Shown here: one piece after another, positions 25,087-32,230 of the stretch
Numbering within the stretch: the first letter of the stretch is position 1
Layout: each line of letters begins with the position of its first letter
Assembly (NCBI RefSeq): GCF_023238445.1
Contig: NZ_CP096658.1
Span: 3,286,001-3,350,000, forward strand
Direction: 5' to 3'
Source: Halorussus gelatinilyticus
GTDB lineage: Archaea > Halobacteriota > Halobacteria > Halobacteriales > Haladaptataceae
DNA: 64,000 nucleotides
Position numbers and translations under genes: made by a program
The notes under the pieces: model-generated
The model's input: only the letters and a program-made list of their open reading frames with translations
What the model was told of the DNA's origin: nothing
Databases searched by the model: none

Positions 25087-25881
25087 ATGATACCACTCGA
25101 AGACTCCCCGGTAACGCGCGACGGCAAGGCGCTCATCCTCGCTTACGACCACGGTCTCGAACACGGTCCCTCCGCCGACTTCGGTTCGGTTCCGGAGACG
25201 CTCGACCCCGAGCAGATTTTCGAAATCGGCACCCACGACGCGGTCACGTCGCTGGCGGTCCAGAAGGGCGTCGCCGAGACGTACTACCCCTCCTACGACG
25301 ACTCGGTGAACCTGCTGGCGAAGCTCAACGGCACCAGCAACCTCTGGACCGGCGAACCCTACTCGCCCCAGAACTGGACGGTCGAGTACGCCGCCGAAAT
25401 CGGTGCCGACGCGGTGGGGTACACCGTCTACTCCGGGTCGAACCACGAGACGGAGATGTACGAGGACTTCCGGAAGGTGCAGGAGGAGGCCCACAGCGAG
25501 TACGACCTGCCGGTCGTCATGTGGTCGTACCCGCGCGGACAGGGACTCAAGAACGACACCAAAGAGAGCGTCATCGCCTACGCTACCCGCATCGCGCTCG
25601 AAATCGGCGCGGACATGGCGAAGGTCAAGTATCCCGGTTCGCGGGAGTCGATGGAGTGGGCGGTCCAGTCCGCCGGCGAGATGCCGGTCGTGATGTCCGG
25701 CGGGTCGAAGGTCAGTGACTACGAGTTCCTCTCCAGCGTCGAAGCCGTGATGGACGCCGGCGGGTCGGGTCTCGCGGTCGGTCGCAACGTCTGGCAGCGC
25801 GACGACCCCGAGGCCATCCTCGACGCGCTCGAACAGGTCATCTTCGAGGACGCCACCGCCGACGAAGCGCTCGACGAATGA
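25087..25881 (+). CDS. archaeal class I fructose-1,6-bisphosphate aldolase (DhnA/FbaB type)
   Basis: A 264-residue TIM-barrel Schiff-base aldolase. Markers are LILAYDHGLEHGP at residues 15-27 (phosphate and substrate strand), VVMWSYPRGQG, and MAKVKYPGS with Lys181 as the probable Schiff-base lysine. The barrel closes at MSGGSK and the GLAVGRNVWQRDDP phosphate loop. The fold is shared with 2-amino-3,7-dideoxyheptulosonate synthase; adjacency to FBPase favours the glycolytic/gluconeogenic aldolase. The fbp start overlaps its stop by 4 nt, so the two enzymes of consecutive steps are coupled. Confidence 0.9.
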   Translation: MIPLEDSPVTRDGKALILAYDHGLEHGPSADFGSVPETLDPEQIFEIGTHDAVTSLAVQKGVAETYYPSYDDSVNLLAKLNGTSNLWTGEPYSPQNWTVEYAAEIGADAVGYTVYSGSNHETEMYEDFRKVQEEAHSEYDLPVVMWSYPRGQGLKNDTKESVIAYATRIALEIGADMAKVKYPGSRESMEWAVQSAGEMPVVMSGGSKVSDYEFLSSVEAVMDAGGSGLAVGRNVWQRDDPEAILDALEQVIFEDATADEALDE

Positions 25882-26753
25882 GCGACGCCGAACCGCCGAC
25901 GGCGGAGTCCGACGACGCTGTCGCGGCGGCCTTCGAGGTCGTCGCCCGCTCGGCCCCCCAGATTCGGGGCGGACTCGCGGGCCGCCGCGGGAAGACCGAC
26001 GGCCGGAACGCGTCGGGCGAGACGCAACTGGCCGCCGACGTCTGGGCCGACGACCTGCTGGAAGAGCGACTGACCGCCATCGAGGGCGTCGGCCAGTTCG
26101 CCAGCGAGGAGCGCGACGACGTCGTGGACGCGGGCGACGGCGAGTACGCCGCCACCGTGGACCCCCTCGACGGCTCCTCGAACCTCCAGTCGAACAACTC
26201 GATGGGGACGATTCTGGGAGTCTACGACGCCGACCTCCCTGCGCCGGGGAACCGCCTCGTCGCCGCGGCGTACGTCCTCTACGGTCCCATCACGACGATG
26301 GTGACCGCCCGCGAGGGCGAGGTGACCGAGTACGTGGTAGAAAACGACGGTTCTCGCCGCGCGGTCCGCGAGGACGTGACGCTCCCGGAGGACCCGACCG
26401 TCTACGGGTTCGGCGGGCGCGTCCCGGACTGGACCGACCGGTTCGCCGACTACGCCCGCGAGATAGAGGACGAACTCAAACTCCGGTACGGCGGGGCGAT
26501 GATCGGCGACGTGAACCAGGTGCTGACCTACGGCGGCGTGTTCGCCTACCCCGAACTCCAATCGCGGCCCGAGGGGAAACTCCGCCTCCAGTTCGAGGGC
26601 AACCCCATCGGCTACATCGTCGAGTCGGCGGGCGGCGGGTCCTCGGACGGCGAGACGTCGCTACTGGACGCCGAGGTCGAGGAACTCCACCAGCGCACGC
26701 CGGTCTACCTCGGCAACGAGGCCCTCGTCGAGCGACTCGAAGCCAGGTTCTGA
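25878..26753 (+). CDS. fbp: class I-type fructose-1,6-bisphosphatase
   Basis: A 291-residue sugar phosphatase of the FBPase/inositol-monophosphatase superfamily that makes fructose 6-phosphate in gluconeogenesis. It has EERDDVV near residue 76 and the metal-binding DPLDGSSNLQSNNSMGTILGVY at residues 94-115. RYGGAMIGDVNQVLTYGGVFAYP and LRLQFEGNPIGYIVESAGG complete the substrate and metal site. It starts within the aldolase stop (ATGA). No regulatory AMP site is evident at the N-terminus. Confidence 0.93.
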   Translation: MSDAEPPTAESDDAVAAAFEVVARSAPQIRGGLAGRRGKTDGRNASGETQLAADVWADDLLEERLTAIEGVGQFASEERDDVVDAGDGEYAATVDPLDGSSNLQSNNSMGTILGVYDADLPAPGNRLVAAAYVLYGPITTMVTAREGEVTEYVVENDGSRRAVREDVTLPEDPTVYGFGGRVPDWTDRFADYAREIEDELKLRYGGAMIGDVNQVLTYGGVFAYPELQSRPEGKLRLQFEGNPIGYIVESAGGGSSDGETSLLDAEVEELHQRTPVYLGNEALVERLEARF

Positions 26754-26816
26754 GACCTCGGTATCTCGGTCGCCGTCTCCTTCACTTCTATATCGCGTCC
26801 GAGAGTAGAGCGTCGC

Positions 26817-27452
26817 GTGACCGACGACACCGACCAGTCCGACGACGCCGAATCGACCGACGAGAATCACTTCGTCGGCAAGATAACGCAGAAGGCGATA
26901 CTGTTCGGTCCCGACGGCGACGTTCTGGTGACGCGCGTCGGCGACCACTGGGAACCGCCGGGCGGGAGGTTCGACGTCGGCGAGACGCTCGTGGGTGGTC
27001 TCCGGCGCGAACTCCGCGAGGAGGTCGGCCTCGACGCGCGGGTCGGCCCGCCGGTCGCGGCGGTCTACGGCGGGTGGCTCGACGGCGAGACGGCGAACCC
27101 GATGGTGACGCTGATCTACCGGTGTGAGACCGACGAGCGCGGCGCGTCGCTCAACCACGAACACGACGACTACGAGTGGGTCCCGCCGGAGACCGCGGCC
27201 GACCGACTGGCGGAGAGTCTCGGTGAGCGGGTCGTCCGCGCCGTCGAGCGGGCGGCCGCGCTCGGCGAAGCCGACGGGTTCGCGGACGGCGACTCGGACG
27301 GCACCCCCGCAGACGACTCGGCGACGGCGACCGACCCGTTCGCCGCGGTCGCGGACCCCTACGCCGACGTCGCGGACGCGACCACTGAGGAGATGCTGGC
27401 CGAACTCGCGGCGGCGCGGGCCGCCGACGGCCCCGAGGACCTCGACCCGTAG
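26817..27452 (+). CDS. NUDIX hydrolase
   Basis: A 211-residue protein from a GTG start, 30 nt after a TTCTATATC TATA-like element. The NUDIX box is complete: a Gly, then E-T-L, then RELREEVGL (residues 57-79), which binds the metals that hydrolyse X-linked nucleoside diphosphates. After residue 150 an acidic, Ala/Asp-rich tail follows with a possible second helix at the C-terminus. The substrate is not predictable. It lies downstream of fbp but 63 bp away with its own promoter. Confidence 0.88.
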   Translation: MTDDTDQSDDAESTDENHFVGKITQKAILFGPDGDVLVTRVGDHWEPPGGRFDVGETLVGGLRRELREEVGLDARVGPPVAAVYGGWLDGETANPMVTLIYRCETDERGASLNHEHDDYEWVPPETAADRLAESLGERVVRAVERAAALGEADGFADGDSDGTPADDSATATDPFAAVADPYADVADATTEEMLAELAAARAADGPEDLDP

Positions 27453-27506
27453 CGCGGCGCGGCGTTCCGAAAGATTGGAGTCCTCCCACTGGTCACGGTC
27501 GCTCGG

Positions 27507-27932
27507 ATGCACAGCCTCGTCCACCTGCTCTCGGTCGCTCTCGTCCTCCTCGTCACCGTCGCCGTCGGCGTCTGCGTCCACGAACTCCTCCACGTCGTGC
27601 CGCTGTCGTTCACCGACGCCGAGTACGCCGTCACCGTCTTCCCGTCGGACGGCGAGTCGGCGTTCCAGAGCGCGCTGACAGGCAGTCTCGTCCGCGTCGA
27701 GGTCACGAACCTGCCCGACGCGACGCCCGACTCGGTGCTTCGCGGGGCCGCACTCGCCCCGCTGGCGCTGGCGCTCCCGCTCGCGCTGGTCGCGGCGGGC
27801 GTCCTGCCGAACCCCGTCGCGACTGGCGACCACTTCGGCACCGTCGCGCTGCTGGCGCTGACGGGGTGCGGCCTGCCGAGTCCCGCCGACTGGTCGGTGG
27901 CGTGGCACGGTTCGGAGCTGGCCGACAACTAA
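27507..27932 (+). CDS. membrane-embedded HELLH putative metalloprotease
   Basis: A 141-residue membrane protein. The first helix (residues 5-30) ends in VGVCVHELLHVVPL, a HExxH zinc signature at the membrane, as in the DUF3267/M50-like families. Two more hydrophobic segments follow after residue 75. GLPSPADWSVAWHG near residue 127 could supply the third ligand Asp, as in site-2 proteases. Proteolytic activity is unproven and the protein is short for the family. It is convergent with the next gene through a CGTTT-AG-AAACG hairpin. Confidence 0.65.
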   Translation: MHSLVHLLSVALVLLVTVAVGVCVHELLHVVPLSFTDAEYAVTVFPSDGESAFQSALTGSLVRVEVTNLPDATPDSVLRGAALAPLALALPLALVAAGVLPNPVATGDHFGTVALLALTGCGLPSPADWSVAWHGSELADN

Positions 27933-27962
27933 CTGTAGCTGTTTCAGAAGTGTATCTTCCTT

Positions 27963-27974
27963 CGTTTAGAAACG
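27963..27974. terminator. bidirectional hairpin between convergent genes
   Basis: CGTTT-AG-AAACG is a perfect inverted repeat (5-2-5) in the 54-bp gap between the HELLH gene and the convergent membrane gene, with T-rich DNA on one side and A/T-mixed DNA on the other. Confidence 0.4.
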
Positions 27975-27986
27975 GTAGAGGTTTCT

Positions 27987-28430
27987 TCAGCGTCGAGCGT
28001 TCGCCGGCCCGCGAAAGTGCGCGACGGCGGCCCCGGCCAGCGCGTAGAGACCGACGGAGACCGATTTCGTGACCGCGTTGTAGCCGAGTCCGAAGACGAC
28101 GGTGGCCCAGATTCCGTCCATCGAAATCGGGACGGTGGCGAGGACGGCCATTCCGCCGACGACGAACCCGACGCCGCCGGCGACGCCGACCGTCACGGCG
28201 AAGCGAGCGAACTGCTCGGGCATGGCGACGTGACGGTTCGCCCAGTAGCCCAGACCCGCGACGGCGACGGTCGAGAGCAGGAAGGTGACGGTGCCGAACA
28301 GGAAGACGACGGCGCTGGGCGGTCCGGGTGCGGGGTCCGGCACGAGCGCGGGCGCGACGGAAGCCAATCGCGTGACTGCGCCGAGGAGGACGCCCAGAAC
28401 GGCGAACGCGGCGGGGACGGCTCGGTTCAC
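27987..28430 (-). CDS. small multi-pass membrane protein
   Basis: A 147-residue protein with about four transmembrane helices: residues 5-20, 42-62, 78-100 and 108-135. Sequence such as GYWANRHVAMPEQFARFAVTVG is conserved-looking but matches no family I can name. No metal or catalytic motif. The C-terminus is basic (HFRGPANARR). Function unknown. Confidence 0.65.
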   Translation of the reverse strand: MNRAVPAAFAVLGVLLGAVTRLASVAPALVPDPAPGPPSAVVFLFGTVTFLLSTVAVAGLGYWANRHVAMPEQFARFAVTVGVAGGVGFVVGGMAVLATVPISMDGIWATVVFGLGYNAVTKSVSVGLYALAGAAVAHFRGPANARR

Positions 28431-28520
28431 GGACGAGGGAAGGTCGTCGTAGCGTGGTAAAAGTGTGGGATTTTCTATCTGTGTTCGGGTCGTGAGTTGG
28501 ATTCGTTTTTCTCGTGAGAA

Positions 28521-28574
28521 CGAACACCGCGAACACCGCGAACACCGCGAACACCGCGAACACCGCGAACACCG
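28521..28574. repeat. six perfect 9-nt tandem repeats (CGAACACCG)
   Basis: The unit CGAACACCG occurs six times without interruption. There are no spacers. It does not lie in a supported gene, so it is a short microsatellite-like array, perhaps variable between strains. Confidence 0.85.
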
Positions 28575-28588
28575 CCTCGAAAGCCCCC

Positions 28589-28695
28589 GCCCGCTCGCGG
28601 TCGCTCAGCGACATATCGGCGGCGGGCATCTTCGCTCCGCTCGATGCCCTTGCCGATAGTGGTCGCTGAGACGACTGAACGGCACGCGAGCGGGC
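28589..28695. repeat. extended imperfect inverted repeat
   Basis: Outer arms GCCCGCTCGCG (28589-28599) and CGCGAGCGGGC (28685-28695) are exact complements. Inside, CTCAGCGAC pairs with GTCGCTGAG, then TATCGGC with GCCGATA and GGGCATC with GATGCCC, around a loop of about 12 nt. Small bulges separate the blocks. It could be a structured RNA, a MITE-like remnant or a transcription terminator. Confidence 0.6.
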
Positions 28696-28804
28696 GGCCC
28701 CTTTCAGTCCACCCAGACCTCGGTCCGCGTCACCGGGCGCGTCCGCGTGGATTGCGTCACCGAGCGCGCGACGCCGGCCGCCGCCGGCGAGCGTCCCCGG
28801 CGTC

Positions 28805-29923
28805 CTACGTCTCGGCGTCGCCGATCTCGACGCGCCGGCCCGTCTCGGCCGACTCGTAGATGGCTTCGACCGCTTCCATGTCGGCCACGCTGTCGCGGCC
28901 GTCGGGGTCCGGCCGGGCGTCCGTCAGGATACAGTGGGCGAAGTAGTCGAACTCCTCGGCGACCTCGTTGACGTACGGGCCGGTGTACGCGACGCGCTCG
29001 TCGCCGACTTCCAGCGTGAGTTCGGGCCGAATCTCCGAGTCGAACGCCGGATTCAGGGCGGCCTGCCCCTCCGTGCCGACGATTCGCAGGCGGTCGTCGG
29101 CCTGCGCGCGGTAACTCGCGGTGCAGGAGGCGGTCGCGCCCTCGGGGAACTCCAACTGGAAGGCGACGTGTTCGTCCACGCCCTCGAACTCGGCGTCCGG
29201 CGCGCTGGTCGTTGCCTGCGCCGCCACGGGGTCCGCGTCGAGCAGGAACCGGACCGCGTTGAGCGGGTAGACGCCCACGTCCATCAGTGCGCCGCCGCCC
29301 GCGAGGTCCGGGTCGAGTCGCCACTGGTCCGGCCCGGCCCCGTCGAGGATGTGGCCCGTGAACCAGCCGTGGAAGGCCACGGGGTCGCCCAGCACGCCGT
29401 CCCGAATCAGGTCCCGAAGACGCCGCATCGCGGGTTCGACCTGCGGCCGATAGCCGACCATCAGCGTCACGCCGGCGTCCTCGCAGGCCCGGACCATCTC
29501 GCGCGCTCGCTCGGCGCTCGTCTCGATGGGCTTCTCGCAGAGGACGTGCTTGCCGAGTCGCGCGGCGGTCCGAGCGTGGTCGAGGTGGAGCGCGTTCGGC
29601 CCGGCGACGTAGACGGCGTCGAAGCTATCGACGCCTTCGCCCGCCTCGAACTCCTCGTAGGAGAGCGTCCGGCCGACGTCGTAGCGGTCGGCGACCGACT
29701 CGGCTTTCTCGGGCGACCCGCTGACGAGCGCGGTGATATCGCAGAACGACGTGCGGTCGGTCGGAGCGTCGCTCCCGGTCCCCTCGGCCTCGCCGGCCAG
29801 CGCGGGCAGAACGTGGTCGCGCGAGAACTCGCCGAGACCGACGAGCGCGACCCGGACTGTGCCCTCGTCGGCGGTCTGCCAGTCGCGGGCCGCGAACGAC
29901 TCGAAGTGAGCGTCGAGGTCCAT
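28805..29923 (-). CDS. Gfo/Idh/MocA-family NAD(P)-dependent sugar dehydrogenase-like
   Basis: A 372-residue oxidoreductase. A Rossmann domain starts VRVALVGLGEFSRDHVLPAL near residue 23. GKHVLCEKPIETS near residue 128 carries the conserved EKP Lys. GGALMDVGVYPLNAVRFL near residue 210 is the substrate-binding helix. The family oxidises sugars or sugar acids; the haloarchaeal xylose dehydrogenase belongs here, but the substrate is not certain for this copy. The first 20 residues are an N-terminal extension. No operon partner. Confidence 0.88.
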   Translation of the reverse strand: MDLDAHFESFAARDWQTADEGTVRVALVGLGEFSRDHVLPALAGEAEGTGSDAPTDRTSFCDITALVSGSPEKAESVADRYDVGRTLSYEEFEAGEGVDSFDAVYVAGPNALHLDHARTAARLGKHVLCEKPIETSAERAREMVRACEDAGVTLMVGYRPQVEPAMRRLRDLIRDGVLGDPVAFHGWFTGHILDGAGPDQWRLDPDLAGGGALMDVGVYPLNAVRFLLDADPVAAQATTSAPDAEFEGVDEHVAFQLEFPEGATASCTASYRAQADDRLRIVGTEGQAALNPAFDSEIRPELTLEVGDERVAYTGPYVNEVAEEFDYFAHCILTDARPDPDGRDSVADMEAVEAIYESAETGRRVEIGDAET

Positions 29924-29974
29924 GCCCGACCCCTCGGGACCGAGGGCGGAAAGGATGGCGGCCCGGCGAGACGG

Positions 29975-31027
29975 CTATCGGAGCTTCCAGAACGTCTTGT
30001 CGCCGTCGGTCCACAGCGAGTACTCGAAGGCCCAGTAGAGCGGGCTGACACCCTTCGGGACCTCGTAGGCGACCTTCCCGCGGCGCTTCTCGCCGTCTGC
30101 CAGCGGCGAGGCCTCGTCGTAGGACCGGTCCAGCGACGCCGCCGCGCTGATGCTCATCGGGTAGGTCCGCCCCCGGCCGTCCTTGGCGAGCATCTGGAGC
30201 GCCGTCGAGATGCTCTGGGAGCTACCGGTCTCGTTCGTCGTCGTGATGTCCACGATGGCGTACTCCTTACCGTCGCCCGCCGCGGTGAACTCGCCGAGTT
30301 TCTTGGCGAACTTCACGCCGTTGACCGCCACCGTCACGCCGCCGTTCTCGACCGACTCGCCCGTATCGCGCACGTCCACCCGGAGGCTCTGTTCGAGGTC
30401 GGCCGCGGAGTTCGCTTTCGATTCGAGGTCCACGGTCACGCGGTCCACCGTCAGGAACGAGACGGTGCCGAAGTCGAACTGGAGCGTGAGGTCCGAGGCG
30501 TCCTTCGGCACTTCGTACACGAGGTCGCCGCGAGCGACCTCGCCGGGCACCAACTGTCCGCCGGTGAACGTCTGCCCGCTCGCGGTGATGGTCTGCTCGT
30601 AGGTGTAGCCCGACCCGTCTTTCAACAGCGTCTGGAGGAAACCGCTGAAGTTGAGATACGTGTCCTTCGTCGTGTTCTTGACCGCGAGTCGCACCACGAC
30701 GAAGGTGTTGCCGCTCGCCGCCTTCGAGAACTCGCCGAGCTTCTCGGTCTTCTCCACGCCGCGGACGACCATGCTCATCCGGTCGTCGTCCACGCGGTCG
30801 CCCACCTGAATCGACTTCGCGCTCGTCCCGTCGGTCGTGGTCTCGTCTTCGGTCGTCCCGTCGTCGGACGTGGTCGAGTCGGCGTCGGTCGTCGCGGTCG
30901 TAGTCTGGGTATCGGTCGTCAACGCGCGCTTCGTCGTCTCGTCTGTGGTCGGAGTCGTCGATTCGGAGCCGGTACAGCCGGCGAACAGTCCGGCACCGAG
31001 GGCCGCGATCAGCTTTCGGCGGTGCAT
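29975..31027 (-). CDS. lipoprotein with tandem DUF4352-type domains
   Basis: A 350-residue secreted lipoprotein. The N-terminus MHRRKLIAALGAGLFAGCTG has a lipobox ending at Cys18. A Thr/Asp-rich linker of about 50 residues follows, as in many haloarchaeal surface proteins. Two similar immunoglobulin-like domains then run (residues 72-200 and 205-345), each with a GxxxKxEKLGEF or VKFAKKLGEF and a YxVPKxxxxLxxxFxF pattern typical of DUF4352. This family binds or scaffolds at the cell surface; no enzyme activity is known. The start overlaps AAGGAGGT, immediately before the ATG and too close for normal Shine-Dalgarno use. Confidence 0.82.
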   Translation of the reverse strand: MHRRKLIAALGAGLFAGCTGSESTTPTTDETTKRALTTDTQTTTATTDADSTTSDDGTTEDETTTDGTSAKSIQVGDRVDDDRMSMVVRGVEKTEKLGEFSKAASGNTFVVVRLAVKNTTKDTYLNFSGFLQTLLKDGSGYTYEQTITASGQTFTGGQLVPGEVARGDLVYEVPKDASDLTLQFDFGTVSFLTVDRVTVDLESKANSAADLEQSLRVDVRDTGESVENGGVTVAVNGVKFAKKLGEFTAAGDGKEYAIVDITTTNETGSSQSISTALQMLAKDGRGRTYPMSISAAASLDRSYDEASPLADGEKRRGKVAYEVPKGVSPLYWAFEYSLWTDGDKTFWKLR

Positions 31028-31141
31028 ACCTCCTTATGTATCGGGGATTGGATAGTTATGCGGGAGCAGAAAACGGTCGCACTATCGAAGATTCGTCTCA
31101 GGCGGTAATTACTCTGGATTGACCTGACTGTCTGCGGGACG

Positions 31142-32107
31142 GTGACGCTCACGGACACCTCCGACCGCGAGCCCGCCGATACTGTTGCCTCGGCCGGACG
31201 TTACTTCCCGGCGCACCGAGAAGGGCGCGACGTGGTAGGCACCGGCATCTGGTACGCGACGATTTCGGCGCTGCTGTGGGGCGGCTACCTCTTCGCCCTC
31301 AAACGTTACTTCTCGGAGTTCCCGCCCGCGGTGGTCATCGTCGCGGCGAACGCTGCCGCGCTCGCGTGGTACCTCCCGGTCGTCATGTTCGCGCCCGCCG
31401 ACGGCCCGGCGGCGGGCGAACTAACCCCCGCCGCGCTCGCGCTGGTGGCCGCGGTCCTGCTGGCCAGCGCCGTGGCGTATCTGGCGCTCCTCCACGCGCT
31501 CTCGGCGGGCGACGTGTCCTACGTCGCGCCGCTCGGGAAACTGGTTCCGGCGTTCACGCTCCCGCTGGAGGTCCTCCTCGTCGACGAGTCGCTCGCCGCC
31601 GCGCAGGTCGTCGGCGTCGGCTTCGCCACGCTCGCGGTCTACCTCGCCAACTACGAGTTCACCGGCCTGCTCGCGCCGATTCGCCGGGCAGCGACCCACC
31701 GCCCCGCCCAACTCGCGCTCGGGAGCGCGGCGCTCTACGGCGCGGTGGACGTCGGGACTCGCGTGCTGTTGCAGGGCGTCGGCATCCGCTCGGACGTGTG
31801 GGCGCTCGCCTACACCGGCGGTGTCGCCGTCGTCCTCCTTCCCGTCGCGGCCCGCCAGTGGCCAGACGAGTTCGCGCCCGCCGTCCCGAAGTTCCTCGTC
31901 TTGGGCGGGGTCGTCGCGGCGGCGACACACACGATGATGCGGGCGTTCGCGGTCCTCCCGGCGAGCGTCGTCTCGCCCGTCCTCAACACGCAGGCCATCG
32001 TCGCGGTCGTTCTGGGCGGTCTCCTGCTGGGCGAGGACCGCTTCGCGCTCCGACTCGTCGCCGGGGCGGTCGCTATCGTCGGTATCTCGCTCATCGCGTT
32101 CGGGTAG
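31142..32107 (+). CDS. EamA/DMT-superfamily permease
   Basis: A 321-residue transporter with ten predicted transmembrane segments in two EamA repeats (residues 35-165 and 185-320). The first helix is WYATISALLWGGYLFALKRYF, and a second repeat ends SVVSPVLNTQAIVAVVLGGLLLGEDRF. DMT permeases export metabolites or amino acids; the substrate is unknown. The start shown is GTG at 31142 with a 33-residue soluble N-terminus; a GTG at 31232 just before the first helix is the alternative. Directly after the stop is a strong hairpin. Confidence 0.82.
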   Translation: MTLTDTSDREPADTVASAGRYFPAHREGRDVVGTGIWYATISALLWGGYLFALKRYFSEFPPAVVIVAANAAALAWYLPVVMFAPADGPAAGELTPAALALVAAVLLASAVAYLALLHALSAGDVSYVAPLGKLVPAFTLPLEVLLVDESLAAAQVVGVGFATLAVYLANYEFTGLLAPIRRAATHRPAQLALGSAALYGAVDVGTRVLLQGVGIRSDVWALAYTGGVAVVLLPVAARQWPDEFAPAVPKFLVLGGVVAAATHTMMRAFAVLPASVVSPVLNTQAIVAVVLGGLLLGEDRFALRLVAGAVAIVGISLIAFG

Positions 32108-32130
32108 GGGTCCGCGAGGCGTAGCGCAGG

Positions 32131-32164
32131 GCGTGGCGGGGCGACGATGAGCGCCCCTCCACGC
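32131..32164 (+). terminator. strong stem-loop between permease and acyl-CoA carboxylase
   Basis: GCGTGG-C-GGGGCG, loop ACGATGAG, then CGCCCC-T-CCACGC: 12 base pairs broken only by a C/T mismatch. It begins 24 nt after the permease stop and 67 nt before the carboxylase start. No T-run follows, so it may be a 3' stability element or a leader structure of the carboxylase gene. Confidence 0.5.
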
Positions 32165-32230
32165 TCCGCGGCAAGATTCCGGCGAACCCAAAGGGAAAAC
32201 TGTTTGAAATCGCTGGCCGGATTCCACTGT

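Larger units (their letters stand above)
28431..28804. other. 374-bp intergenic region with tandem repeat and large imperfect hairpin
   Basis: No supported gene. It holds six copies of a 9-nt repeat (28521-28574) followed by an extended inverted repeat (28589-28695). Short reading frames here are low-complexity and translate the repeats. Left of the repeats, AAAAGTGTGGGATTTTCTATC may be the promoter of the minus-strand membrane gene. Confidence 0.5.

Noticed and set aside
28521-28574. CRISPR array
   Set aside because: Repeat unit is 9 nt and there are no spacers; no cas genes in the window.
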